A stretch of DNA of 36,808 nucleotides from JAGZEG01 sp963930185. Its GTDB lineage: Bacteria > Actinomycetota > Coriobacteriia > Coriobacteriales > UMGS124. Below are positions 1 through 7,879 of this stretch, in pieces. The stretch covers positions 1 to 36,808 of the forward strand of contig CAWVLT010000076.1 of NCBI GenBank assembly GCA_963930185.1, in the 5' to 3' direction. Both the position numbers and the translations under genes were made by a program. How positions within the stretch are numbered: the first letter of the stretch is position 1; each line of letters opens with the position of its first letter. The notes under the pieces were generated by a model. The model did no database searches, was not told the DNA's origin, and saw nothing but the letters and a program-made list of their open reading frames with translations.

Positions 1-89
1 CTTTGATACGCGCCCGCGGCCCCTAGTGTCCATCCGTCAGAATGGGCACGACGTTCGTGTTGACATCAAGGACGCCTGCGTGGGAACAG

Positions 90-1691
90 CTACGCAAGTG
101 CGTTCTGCGCGGCGGAGATGCCAGCGTAGCGACCGAAGCAGAAGCACATGCACAGCGAGGTGCCCGACTGCGGATAGAAGTAGCCGATGAGATGGCCGTT
201 TGCCGCCTCGCCAGCAGCGTAGAGATTGGGGATGGGGCTTCCGTCGACGCCGATCACCTGTCCGTTGGTGTCGGTGCGCATGCCGCCCGTGGTGCCGGAG
301 AGAGCGGTGGTCTGCACGGTGAGATCGATCGCGTAGAAGGGGCCCTGCTCCAGCGGATTGAGGAGCTTGAACTCCTTGTCGATGAGGTCGAGGTCGTATT
401 CCTTGGGATCCTCCGGGTCGAACACGCGGCCGGGGCGGGTGGCAGGCTTGCCGAAGTCGGGGTCGCTGCCCTCGGCGCAGTATCCGTTATAGGTCTCGAC
501 AGTCTCGACCAGGTTCGCGACGTTCACGCCCATCTTGATGGCGAGCTCCTCGATGGTGTCTGCCTCGACGATGGAGCCGTTCTTGAGACCCTGCTCGGCT
601 GTCGATGCGGCGACCTCGTCAAAGAGGGCCTTGTCGTAGAGCGCCCAGTATTCGGAGATGCCCTCACGGTAGGCGATGCCGGCACGATCGAGGAAGTAGA
701 GGTTTTCGTTGACCCAGCGCTTGCCCTCGCGGGTGACGAAGAGGCCCTGGCCGGGGTTGTCGGAGTAACCGCCGTCAACGTTCAGGAAGTACGCCATGGT
801 GCCACCGGGGGCGACGACCTCGGCGCCGATGCCGCGGGACTGCTGGATGGCGAAGCCCGTCGAGGCACCCTCGAAGGTGCCGCCGTTGGGCGTGAGCGGC
901 GCATAGAGGCGCAGCATTTCGGAGGAGCCGCCAAAGCCTCCCGAGCACACGATGACGGACTTGGCGTTGATGGTCATCTCGCCGTCGGGGCCGGTGGCGG
1001 TGATGCCGGTGATGGCGCCGTCGACCTTGTTGATGGCAGTGGCCTCGACCGAGAACATGATCTCCACGCCGTCTTCCTGCGCCTTGGCGGTGAGCGGCTC
1101 GAGATAGGCCTTGACGCCGTCGCGGTCGGCGCTCGTCACGAAGGTGCGAGCAGGCACCTGGAAGGGGTTGGTCGGCGGCACGGTTACGCCCACGATGTCG
1201 ACGCCGTGGGCCATGAGCCATTCGATGGACTCGCCGGAGTGCTCGGCCGCAAAAAGCTGCGCGTCGGTGTCCATGAAGTCATCGCCATACTGGTTCCAGA
1301 AATCAACGAGCTCCTGGGCGGACCAGTCCTCTCCCATCTCCTCCTGGAAGCTCGTGCCGATGGCTGTGATGCTGTGCGCATACACGGGCTTGAGGCCGGC
1401 GTCCTTCTCGATGAGCAGGACCTTTGCACCCTCCTCGGCGGCCGAGATGGCGGCGGTGAGGCCGGCGACGCCTGCGCCGATGACGAGAACGTCGGTGTCG
1501 ATCTGGGAGGTGGCGTCACTGGCTTCTCCCTCAGCGGGCTCCTCCGACTCGGCGGCCTCCTCCGCCGTTGCGATCCCGGGGATCGTAGCGATCATGGCCG
1601 CCGCGCCGGCTGCCGCGGTGGCGCCCACAACAAACTGCCGACGTGACGGGTTGCCGGCGAAAGATGCGACGCCGTGACTGTCCTTGTTCAT
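90..1691 (-). CDS. Tat-exported FAD-dependent reductase (fumarate reductase/succinate dehydrogenase flavoprotein-like)
   Basis: Predicted 533-residue secreted flavoprotein. The N-terminus has a twin-arginine signal (SRRQF at residues 16-20, then an Ala-rich hydrophobic stretch to about 43) and an acidic linker. The FAD-binding motif GAGVAG is at about 72-77 and the C-terminal FAD-binding part has LYAAGEAANG. There is no FMN-binding domain and no heme motif, so electrons must come from another carrier. The usual catalytic Arg of the fumarate reductase family (TRD motif) is not seen: GKRWVNE is followed by NLYFLD. The NRLG motif near the C-terminus is replaced by YPQSGTS. The acceptor is therefore probably not fumarate. 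I chose the ATG at 1691 because TTGGAG lies 6 bases before it; the in-frame TTG at 1703 is part of that ribosome site. Family assignment is secure; substrate unknown. Confidence 0.88.
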   Translation of the reverse strand: MNKDSHGVASFAGNPSRRQFVVGATAAAGAAAMIATIPGIATAEEAAESEEPAEGEASDATSQIDTDVLVIGAGVAGLTAAISAAEEGAKVLLIEKDAGLKPVYAHSITAIGTSFQEEMGEDWSAQELVDFWNQYGDDFMDTDAQLFAAEHSGESIEWLMAHGVDIVGVTVPPTNPFQVPARTFVTSADRDGVKAYLEPLTAKAQEDGVEIMFSVEATAINKVDGAITGITATGPDGEMTINAKSVIVCSGGFGGSSEMLRLYAPLTPNGGTFEGASTGFAIQQSRGIGAEVVAPGGTMAYFLNVDGGYSDNPGQGLFVTREGKRWVNENLYFLDRAGIAYREGISEYWALYDKALFDEVAASTAEQGLKNGSIVEADTIEELAIKMGVNVANLVETVETYNGYCAEGSDPDFGKPATRPGRVFDPEDPKEYDLDLIDKEFKLLNPLEQGPFYAIDLTVQTTALSGTTGGMRTDTNGQVIGVDGSPIPNLYAAGEAANGHLIGYFYPQSGTSLCMCFCFGRYAGISAAQNALA

Positions 1692-1723
1692 GCTGGTCTC
1701 CAATCCTCGTGATCACCGTCTCC

Positions 1724-1782
1724 CCAAATGGCTGGCACGCGCGTGCGCCGCGCGCACAGTGATGCACGTGTACGCCATTTGG
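1724..1782. promoter_or_regulatory. Wide inverted repeat upstream of the reductase gene
   Basis: CCAAATGGC at 1724-1732 is repeated as its exact reverse complement at 1774-1782. The palindrome GCACGCGCGTGC lies between them (1736-1747). The arms are about 50 bp apart, close to five helical turns, and start 33 bp before the reductase start codon. They could be paired operator sites. The binding protein is unknown, and no LuxR gene is adjacent to this reductase inside the window. Confidence 0.35.
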
Positions 1783-1900
1783 ACGCGCGACGTCAGATGC
1801 GGCAAAACCCGCTGCTCGTGGCCTCGCGACATGGTCACGATGCTATGCAAAGACCGCGTGATTCCATATCCCCCATTCCGGGGAAAGCGCGACGGGGATC

Positions 1901-2093
1901 GTTCCGCGCGTGAAAAAACGCCTGCGATGGACAGAAATTACGGTTGGGAGAGGATTGGGTGGAACTGATCGGCTGGCAAAGGGCGATTTCGACCAATATT
2001 ATCATCAGTTGATGAGAAAACGCCACGACTTACGTCCTCAAGTCTCTCCCAACCGAAAAGTTTGTCCATCACGACGAAGTTTTCGCGCACGAG
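1901..2093. repeat. Copy A of a ~195-bp element with long terminal inverted repeats
   Basis: The two ends are imperfect inverted repeats of about 47 bp. The clearest shared part is GATGGACA...CGGTTGGGAGA on the left against TCTCCCAACCG...TGTCCATC on the right. A second copy is at 31817-32012 in the same orientation. The copies also share a central block around GGCTGGCAA and TCATCAGTT(G/A)ATGAG. No protein is encoded. It resembles a miniature inverted-repeat element or a structured RNA, placed here between the lysozyme 3' end and the upstream region of the first reductase. Confidence 0.7.
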
Positions 2094-2098
2094 CCTAT

Positions 2099-2124
2099 GC
2101 ACGGGCCCGAGTGCGGGCCCGTGC
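2099..2124. terminator. GC hairpin downstream of the lysozyme gene
   Basis: GCACGGGCCC (2099-2108) pairs perfectly with GGGCCCGTGC (2115-2124) across a 6-base loop. It lies about 60 bp past the lysozyme stop codon. There is no clear T-run in the minus-strand direction, so it may be a weak terminator or an RNA-stabilising hairpin. Confidence 0.4.
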
Positions 2125-2186
2125 GGTTGTACTTGTCTTGATTTCTCTGCCTTGACCTGCTCTTGGCTTGGCGTCGCTTGTCGTTT

Positions 2187-3530
2187 CTACTCTGCGAGGA
2201 ACCGGATGTTGATGTCGGCCTGCCCCTGCGTGTTGTCCATGCCGGGCACGGTTCCGGATGCGGTGTACTGCCACATGGCGAAGTTCACCTTGCCGGTGGG
2301 CTCGCTCACGCCGTACTCGGCGTACCACACCTCGTAGGAGGACAGCGCGCCCGAGAGGTCGAGCCTGCCCAGGTCGTGCTGGTTTCCGTAGACCATGGGC
2401 TGGTAGCCGGCGGCCTCGATCTCCTGGCAGAAGGCCACGGCGTTGGCGGTGAGCTGGGCATCGGTGAGGTTGTCGGTACGGGCGACGTCGCCGTTGGTGA
2501 TGGGCTCCTGGTCAAAGGCTATGGGGTAGGACAGAGTCACGTTGAGGCTTCCCAGTGTGTTGAGCACGAACTGGGCCTCTTCGCGCGCCTCGTCCTCGGA
2601 GATGGCCTGCGAGAAGAAGTAGACGCCCACCTTGAGGCCGGCCTGCGACGCCCCCTCGATGTTGGCGAGGAAGTACGGGTCGAGGTTGATGCTGCCCTGC
2701 GAGTACCCGCGATAACCCAGGCGGATCATCGCGAAGTCGATGCCGCTTGCCTTGACCGCCGCCCAGTCGATGGTTCCGTCGTGCTCCGAGACGTCGACTC
2801 CTGCCTCGGAGGCGAGCTGGCCGTCGACGTAGTAACCGAGGTAGCCGTTGTCGAGAGTGACGAGGTTCTCCCAGTCGTAGGGACTGGTCCACTGCTGCGT
2901 CGTGGGTGTGACGGCCGGCTCGGGCTCGGGGGCGGGCGAGCAGGCGCGCACGGCCACGATGATGAAGGCGACGAGTAGGATCACGATGGCGGCGATGGCG
3001 GCGAGGATCAGCCACATGGGAACGCCGACCTTGCGCTTTGCCTGCTCGACGGCCGCGCTGCGGGTCGTGTGCAGACCGGGCGCGGAGCCGCCGCCGTCGA
3101 CCATGTGCCTGCGGCGGCTGGGCCGCCCGGCCTGGCTGGTCTGGCCCTGGGTGCCTGCCGCGCCCCGTTCGGACGTCTGACGTGCCTGCGCCTGCGCCGC
3201 CGCCTGCGCCATCCATGCGGGGACGGACTTGGGATCGGCCCCGGCGGGCTTTGCCGCCTTGCCGCCGGGGCTTGCCGGCGTCAGGGGCCGCACGGGCGTC
3301 GCGGTGCCCGTGCCCGCATCGGAGGGCGCGGGCGTTGCGGGGCGGGTGGATGGCGCGGGCTGCGTGGATGCTGCGGACTGGGTGGGCGCCGTGGGCTGCG
3401 CGGGTGTCGCAGGCGTGCCGTCCTGGGCTGGGCGGGCGATCTGGCCCGCTTCCCTGGGCTCGGGCGTGGGGCTGCCTGCAGGGGAGGTGCCGTACGGGGT
3501 GTTCTCGGGCGTCTGGCTGGTGTCGCTCAT
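2187..3530 (-). CDS. Membrane-anchored GH25 lysozyme (muramidase)
   Basis: Predicted 447-residue cell-wall hydrolase that would cut the MurNAc-GlcNAc bond of peptidoglycan. Residues 1-170 are a Pro/Ala/Thr/Gln-rich low-complexity region with no signal peptide. One membrane segment follows at about 172-194, then a short acidic/proline linker. The GH25 domain runs from about 244 to the end. It has the family motifs GVDVSEHDG (Asp246) and AFDQEP (Asp340, Glu342), the DxE pair typical of GH25 active sites. The start at 3530 is supported by GGAGG 8 bases upstream; longer in-frame extensions have no ribosome site. By topology the long N-terminal tail would be cytoplasmic and the enzyme outside. It may act in wall remodelling or division. 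No operon partner. Confidence 0.9.
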   Translation of the reverse strand: MSDTSQTPENTPYGTSPAGSPTPEPREAGQIARPAQDGTPATPAQPTAPTQSAASTQPAPSTRPATPAPSDAGTGTATPVRPLTPASPGGKAAKPAGADPKSVPAWMAQAAAQAQARQTSERGAAGTQGQTSQAGRPSRRRHMVDGGGSAPGLHTTRSAAVEQAKRKVGVPMWLILAAIAAIVILLVAFIIVAVRACSPAPEPEPAVTPTTQQWTSPYDWENLVTLDNGYLGYYVDGQLASEAGVDVSEHDGTIDWAAVKASGIDFAMIRLGYRGYSQGSINLDPYFLANIEGASQAGLKVGVYFFSQAISEDEAREEAQFVLNTLGSLNVTLSYPIAFDQEPITNGDVARTDNLTDAQLTANAVAFCQEIEAAGYQPMVYGNQHDLGRLDLSGALSSYEVWYAEYGVSEPTGKVNFAMWQYTASGTVPGMDNTQGQADINIRFLAE

Positions 3531-3853
3531 GGGGCGTTCCTCCGGTAAGTGGTATTCGCGGAACAGACTCATGATAGAGCCTTCGGGGAGCAGATGGCGT
3601 CGGGAAAGGGGGCCGTTCGCCATGTTTGTCGGAATGCCCATCAGGGCCGAAGCGTTTTAGGCGAGGTGCTTTGGCTGATGAGCCGGAGTATTGGGACACC
3701 GAACGTGATAAACGTGGCGAAGATGTGATGTGCTGGGCGCATGATGCGGCCACGCGGGTGATTTAACCGTTTGGCAACCGCAAAACAGCCCGTTCGCGGC
3801 CGAAAAGCTGCCGTTTGCGTAATAGGCCCACTTGGGCACGTGATAAGACCTCC
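3531..3853. other. Intergenic region between lysozyme and frl operon
   Basis: About 320 bp between divergently transcribed genes. No convincing coding region or strong promoter was seen for the lysozyme gene. It holds only weak AT-richer stretches (around 3705-3725 and 3760-3800). Confidence 0.4.
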
Positions 3854-3890
3854 TATGACGTCCTACCTAGGACGTCATATAACGTAATAT
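3854..3890 (+). promoter_or_regulatory. frl operon promoter with overlapping perfect palindrome (probable GntR operator)
   Basis: TATGACGTCCTA (3854-3865) and its exact reverse complement TAGGACGTCATA (3868-3879) are separated by CC. A candidate -35, ATGACG (3855-3860), lies in the left arm. After a 17-bp spacer the -10, TATAAC (3878-3883), starts at the end of the right arm. A bound dimer would block RNA polymerase. The operon encodes a GntR/HutC regulator (12118-12870), the natural candidate to bind here. I saw no second copy of this palindrome in the window. Confidence 0.65.
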
Positions 3891-3904
3891 ACGCCCGTGC
3901 ACGT

Positions 3905-3925
3905 TCACTGTAAGGTCACTGTAGG
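3905..3925 (+). repeat. Direct repeat in the frlB leader
   Basis: TCACTGTAAGG (3905-3915) is followed at once by TCACTGTAGG (3916-3925), 20 bp before the frlB start codon and downstream of the predicted transcription start. It could be a second regulatory site or a chance duplication. Confidence 0.4.
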
Positions 3926-3945
3926 AAGTCTGAGTTGGAGGGGCA

Positions 3946-4938
3946 ATGAAGGAAGAGCACGTTCAGCAGATCGCCAGCGCAGTCGAGGCCGTCAAGGCAA
4001 AGCTGGCCAACGGCGGCATCCACCACATCTATTTCGTTGCGTGCGGCGGCTCCCAGGCATCCATGATGCCCATCCAGTACATGTTCGATCGTGAGATCAA
4101 CATCCCGAGCCACATCTACACCTCCAACGAGTTCAACTACGGCACGCCCAAGGACTTCGACGGCAACACCCTGGTGATCACGGTGTCGCACTCCGGCACC
4201 ACGCCCGAGACCGTCGCCGCCGCCCAGAAGGCCACCGACGCCGGCGCCGTGTCCATCTGCCTGTCCAATGTCGAGGGCTCCCCGCTGTGGAACGCCGGTA
4301 CCAACCCCGTGCACTACGACCACGGCCAGGACGTCCCCTGCGAGGAGAAGAACAACGCCATCCTGTACACCCTGGCGTTCGAGCTGCTCAAGGTCCTCGA
4401 CCCCGAGCACGCTGACCGCTGGCAGAAGGGCGTCGAGGGCATCACGCACCTGACCGAGTGCCGCGAGGACGCCTTCGCCACCTACCTGGAGCGCGCCAAG
4501 GCCTGGGGTTCGGACAACAAGCGCGAGAAGATCATCTACACCATGGGCTCGGGCGCTAACTATGGCGAGATGTACTCCACGGCTAGCTGCTGGTTCATGG
4601 AGATGCAGTGGATCAACTCCAACGCCATTCACTCGGGCGAGTACTTCCACGGCCCCTTCGAGATCACCGACTACGACGTGCCGTTCATCATGATCGTCTC
4701 CAACGGCGCCACGCGCTTCCTGGACGAGCGCGCCCGCAACTTCGCGACCAAGTTCTCCAAGAACGTCTTCGTGATCGACGAGCAGGACTTCAAGCTGCCG
4801 GGCGTCGACCCGTCGGTGGCCGAGTACGTGTCGCCGATCGTGGCCGGCTACGTGGTGCGCGCCATGGTCGAGTCGATCGCCCACCATCGCGGTCACTCCC
4901 TGGACGTTCGCCGCTACATGTGGCAGATGGAGTACTAA
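3946..4938 (+). CDS. frlB: SIS-domain fructosyl-amine 6-phosphate deglycase (FrlB/FraB-like)
   Basis: 330-residue cytosolic protein with two sugar-isomerase (SIS) domains. Members of this family split fructoselysine 6-phosphate (FrlB) or fructose-asparagine 6-phosphate (FraB) to glucose 6-phosphate and the amino acid. The first SIS domain has VACGGSQAS (31-39) and SHSGTTPET (81-89), which bind the phosphosugar. The second has MEMQW...SGEYFHGPFE. Glu219 and His235 are 16 residues apart, matching the spacing of the Glu/His catalytic pair of FraB. The C-terminal RRYMWQMEY resembles the RRYYGGLVEY end of E. coli FrlB. The ribosome site GGAGG is 4 bases before ATG. A kinase gene follows after 3 bp, as expected for this pathway. 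Whether the amine is lysine, asparagine or a peptide is not decided by the sequence. Confidence 0.85.
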   Translation: MKEEHVQQIASAVEAVKAKLANGGIHHIYFVACGGSQASMMPIQYMFDREINIPSHIYTSNEFNYGTPKDFDGNTLVITVSHSGTTPETVAAAQKATDAGAVSICLSNVEGSPLWNAGTNPVHYDHGQDVPCEEKNNAILYTLAFELLKVLDPEHADRWQKGVEGITHLTECREDAFATYLERAKAWGSDNKREKIIYTMGSGANYGEMYSTASCWFMEMQWINSNAIHSGEYFHGPFEITDYDVPFIMIVSNGATRFLDERARNFATKFSKNVFVIDEQDFKLPGVDPSVAEYVSPIVAGYVVRAMVESIAHHRGHSLDVRRYMWQMEY

Positions 4939-4941
4939 ACC

Positions 4942-5787
4942 ATGAGGCTCATCGCGGTCGGTGACAACGTGACGGACACCTACCTGGACGAGGGGATGTA
5001 CTACCCGGGCGGCCAGGCGGTGAACGTGTCGGTTGACGCCATGCTCTCCGGCGCGCAGGGCGCCGGCTACCTGGGCGTCTTTGGTGACGACGATCGCGCC
5101 GACTACATCCGCGGCGTCCTGGCGGACAAGGGCGTGTCGTGCGAGCGCTGCCGCAGGGCCTATGCGCCCACGGCGCGCCCCGGGGTGCGCCTCGTCGACG
5201 GCGAGCGCGTGTTCCAGAGCGGCCCGCGTGACTCCTGCCAGCACCTGTTCGCCATGAACATCGTGCGCGAGGACCTGGCGCTGCTGGCGACCTACGACGT
5301 GTGCCACCTCACCAACGAGGCGCATCTCGAGTCGGAGCTCGCCACCATCCGCCAGTCGGTCCCGGTGTCGTTTGACTTCTCGACCGACCGCGACGAGGCG
5401 TACCTGGAGCTCGTGTGCCCCAACGTCGACATCGCCTTCTTCTCGGGGGCGGATCTTGCCCCCGAGCAGGTGCGCGCGCTTGCACGGCGCGCTTGCGAGC
5501 TGGGCGTGAGGGTGGCCGTGGTGACGCGCGGCGCCGACGGCGCCTACGCGCTGGAGCGCGCGCTGCCGGCGGATGGCGAGGGGCAGCCCTCCTGGATCGA
5601 GCACGAGGTCAGTGCGTGCGAGGCCCAGGTCGTCGACACGATGGGCGCAGGCGACTCGTTTGCCGCCGCGTTCCTCGTGAGGTACTACGACACGCACGAC
5701 CTGGCGGACGCGCTTGCGTTCGCCGCTGAGCGTGCCGCAGTGACCTGTGGCGTTCGCGGGGCCTTTGGGTGCGGTCACGCCTGCTAG
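4942..5787 (+). CDS. frlD: PfkB-family fructosyl-amine 6-kinase (FrlD-like)
   Basis: 281-residue ribokinase-fold kinase, predicted to phosphorylate O-6 of the fructosyl group of an Amadori compound before FrlB acts. It starts RLIAVGDNVTDTY and has YPGGQAVNVSV at about 19-29, like the GDN and GGNAVNV motifs of E. coli FrlD. The C-terminal ATP/anion-hole motif is DTMGAGDSF, with GAGD carrying the catalytic Asp. Length is close to E. coli FrlD. It begins 3 bp after frlB; GGAG inside the frlB end serves as ribosome site. The extreme C-terminus (GAFGCGHAC) has two cysteines. Substrate inferred from its partner, not from the sequence alone. Confidence 0.82.
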   Translation: MRLIAVGDNVTDTYLDEGMYYPGGQAVNVSVDAMLSGAQGAGYLGVFGDDDRADYIRGVLADKGVSCERCRRAYAPTARPGVRLVDGERVFQSGPRDSCQHLFAMNIVREDLALLATYDVCHLTNEAHLESELATIRQSVPVSFDFSTDRDEAYLELVCPNVDIAFFSGADLAPEQVRALARRACELGVRVAVVTRGADGAYALERALPADGEGQPSWIEHEVSACEAQVVDTMGAGDSFAAAFLVRYYDTHDLADALAFAAERAAVTCGVRGAFGCGHAC

Positions 5788-5852
5788 AATCCGTCTTTGT
5801 TCTACCCGCTTTTTGCTTCACCCGCTTTTGCTCCACCTGTTTTGGCGACTCC

Positions 5853-5890
5853 GCCGTCGCGCTGTGCCTCGACGCGACGGCTCACCTTTT
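5853..5890 (+). terminator. Hairpin between frlD and oppA (possible attenuator)
   Basis: GCCGTCGCG (5853-5861) pairs with CGCGACGGC (5873-5881), and TTTT follows at 5887-5890. Just upstream (about 5801-5845) is a threefold imperfect pyrimidine-rich repeat with cores ACCCGCTTTT, ACCCGCTTTT and ACCTGTTTT. The weak T-run suggests partial termination, which would let frlBD and the transporter genes be expressed at different levels. Confidence 0.4.
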
Positions 5891-5973
5891 GAGTTGCACA
5901 TCGCCCGCCCCGTGCGGGCAAGGCGGCCTGGCGTTTCCCCGAACGGCAGGCCATGTATGAGAGGACAAGCAAT

Positions 5974-7692
5974 ATGAGCGCTCAGAACCTCGAGAACAAC
6001 AACCACGCCGGCCTCTCGCGCCGCAACTTCCTCAAGGTCGCCGGCGCGGCGGGCCTCGCCGTTGCGGGCGTCTCGCTGGCCGGCTGCAACAACTCCAACG
6101 AGGGTTCCGAGGGCGACGCCGCCAGTGACTCCGGCGACGCCGGCTCCAGCGAGGGCGGCGAGAAGACCGTCAACCTCGCCGTCGCCACCAGCATCATGTC
6201 GCTCGACCCGCTGATCTCGGGCGACACCGTCTCCATGGGCGTCATCTCCAACACCGTGGAGGGCCTGTTCGACTGTGACGCCGAGGGCCAGATGCAGCCC
6301 GCCGCCTGCGAGACCTACGAGGTCTCCGACGACCAGCTCACCTACACCTTCCACCTGCGCGACGGCATCAAGTGGAGCAACGGCGAGGACGTCACCGCCA
6401 ACGACTTCATCTACGCCTGGCACCGCAACGCCCAGGGCACCGGCACCGCCGCCCAGTTCCAGTACCAGATCGAGATGGCGGCCCTCAAGAACTACGCCGC
6501 CGTCATGGCCGGCGAGATGGACATCAACGAGCTGGGCTGCAAGGCCATCGATGACAAGACCATCGAGATCACCCTGGAGCACCCGGTGCCCTTCCTGCTG
6601 AACCTCCTGGCCTTCACCCCGTGGGTGCCGGTCAACCAGAAGTTCTGCGAGGAGCAGGGCGACCAGTTCGGCGTGGGCAAGGACAACCTGCTCTACAGCG
6701 GCGCCTACATCCTCGACGCCTTCAGCACCGACAGCAACACCATCACGCTCAAGAAGAACCCCGACTACTGGGGAGCCGACAGCGTGGACGTGGACATCGT
6801 GAACCTGCAGGTCATCTCCGAGACGCAGCAGGCAGTCATGTCCTACGAGAGCGGCACGGTCGACTACGTGGAGCTCACCGGCAACCTGGTGTCCCAGTAC
6901 CAGGACAACCCGGCGTTCTCGAGCGTCCCGGGCCCCTTCAACTACTACCTGATGTTCAACACCACGCTGCCCGGCTATGACAACAAGGACTTCCGCCAGG
7001 CCATCGCCTACTCCATCGATCGCGACGCCCTGTGCAACGACGTGCTGCAGGACGGCTCGCAGCCTGCTCACAACATGACGATGAAGGGCCTGTGCTCCAA
7101 CTCCGAGGGCGTGGACTTCACCGAGGACTGCGAGCAGTTCTACGAGTACGACCCCGACAAGGCCGCCGAGCTGTGGAACGGCGTCAAGGACAGCCTGGGC
7201 CTCTCCGAGATCACCATCGTGTACGACCAGGAGAAGGACTTCGCCCAGACCTCCTGCGAGTTCATGCAGGCCGCCATCCAGAGCGCCCTCGAGGGCCTCA
7301 CGGTGAACATCGAGTCCACCCCCAAGGAGAACCGCCTGCAGATGGAGGAGGACCGCGACTTCGAGATCGTCCTGCACGGCTGGGGCCCCGACTACGCCGA
7401 CCCCACCGCCATCCTCGCCATGTACGAGAGCGATCACCCCTCCAACTACAGCCAGTGGGTCAACGAGGAGTTCGACACGCTCTACGAGAAGGCCAACAAC
7501 GAGGATTCCGGTGACGAGGCCGCGCGCTGGGAGGACCTCAAGCAGTGCAACAGCATCTGCACCGGGGAGGCCGTGTGCCCGCCCATCTTCCAGACCGGCT
7601 CGGCCGTGCTCACGCGCGAGACCCTGCACGGGCGCACCAACCACATGTGCGGCGTGAAGTGCTTCTACAAGTACATGACGCTGGACGCCTAA
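5974..7692 (+). CDS. oppA: Peptide/oligopeptide ABC transporter substrate-binding lipoprotein (SBP family 5)
   Basis: 572-residue exported solute-binding protein of the OppA/DppA family. The N-terminus combines a twin-arginine motif (SRRNFLK, 15-21) with a lipobox (SLAGC, Cys38), so it is probably a Tat-exported lipoprotein. A Ser/Gly/Asp/Glu-rich linker follows. The SBP_bac_5 signature is clear in LTYTFHLRDGIKWSNGEDV, very like OppA. The start at 5974 has AGAGGA 8 bases upstream; the earlier ATG at 5953 has no site. It would capture the operon's substrate. This family binds peptides, but also nickel chelates and some sugars, so its presence beside frlBD suggests, without proving, uptake of glycated peptides or fructosyl-amino acids. 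Confidence 0.88.
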   Translation: MSAQNLENNNHAGLSRRNFLKVAGAAGLAVAGVSLAGCNNSNEGSEGDAASDSGDAGSSEGGEKTVNLAVATSIMSLDPLISGDTVSMGVISNTVEGLFDCDAEGQMQPAACETYEVSDDQLTYTFHLRDGIKWSNGEDVTANDFIYAWHRNAQGTGTAAQFQYQIEMAALKNYAAVMAGEMDINELGCKAIDDKTIEITLEHPVPFLLNLLAFTPWVPVNQKFCEEQGDQFGVGKDNLLYSGAYILDAFSTDSNTITLKKNPDYWGADSVDVDIVNLQVISETQQAVMSYESGTVDYVELTGNLVSQYQDNPAFSSVPGPFNYYLMFNTTLPGYDNKDFRQAIAYSIDRDALCNDVLQDGSQPAHNMTMKGLCSNSEGVDFTEDCEQFYEYDPDKAAELWNGVKDSLGLSEITIVYDQEKDFAQTSCEFMQAAIQSALEGLTVNIESTPKENRLQMEEDRDFEIVLHGWGPDYADPTAILAMYESDHPSNYSQWVNEEFDTLYEKANNEDSGDEAARWEDLKQCNSICTGEAVCPPIFQTGSAVLTRETLHGRTNHMCGVKCFYKYMTLDA

Positions 7693-7713
7693 TCGACGCT
7701 GGACGCCTAGTCG
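7678..7713 (+). repeat. 18-bp tandem duplication across the oppA stop codon
   Basis: ACGCTGGACGCCTAATCG (7678-7695) is followed by ACGCTGGACGCCTAGTCG (7696-7713). The copies differ at one base. Both contain a stop codon in the oppA frame (TAA, then TAG). The duplication looks recent and harmless to the protein. Confidence 0.7.
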
Positions 7714-7727
7714 GCATCCTTCGTCGG

Positions 7728-7855
7728 GTCCCGCCCGAGGTGGCGGGACGCTGAGCACGTGTGACTTTGCCTGGCCGCCGGGCGAGCTCTTCTCCGGCGG
7801 CCAGCTTCGTTTATCCGCGTCGGGGGCACGGCCCCCGCAACGCGGACCGCGGATA
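7728..7855 (+). promoter_or_regulatory. Three consecutive hairpins between oppA and oppB
   Basis: Stem 1 is GTCCCGCC/GGCGGGAC (7728-7749). Stem 2 is CTGGCCGCCGG/CCGGCGGCCAG (7771-7804), with CTTCGTTT after it. Stem 3 is TATCCGCG/CGCGGATA (7812-7855) enclosing a GGGGGC/GCCCCC stem. Such hairpins after binding-protein genes commonly stabilise the upstream mRNA or cause partial termination, so more binding protein than permease would be made. Confidence 0.5.
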
Positions 7856-7879
7856 GGACAGAGGGGAGGTTTGCCCACC

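Noticed and set aside
42..1646. Long open frame on the plus strand across the first reductase
   Set aside because: Antisense shadow typical of GC-rich coding DNA; the minus-strand frame has clear Tat, FAD and family motifs.
3905..3925. Considered as a riboswitch leader
   Set aside because: Only a short direct repeat is visible; no conserved aptamer structure was recognised.
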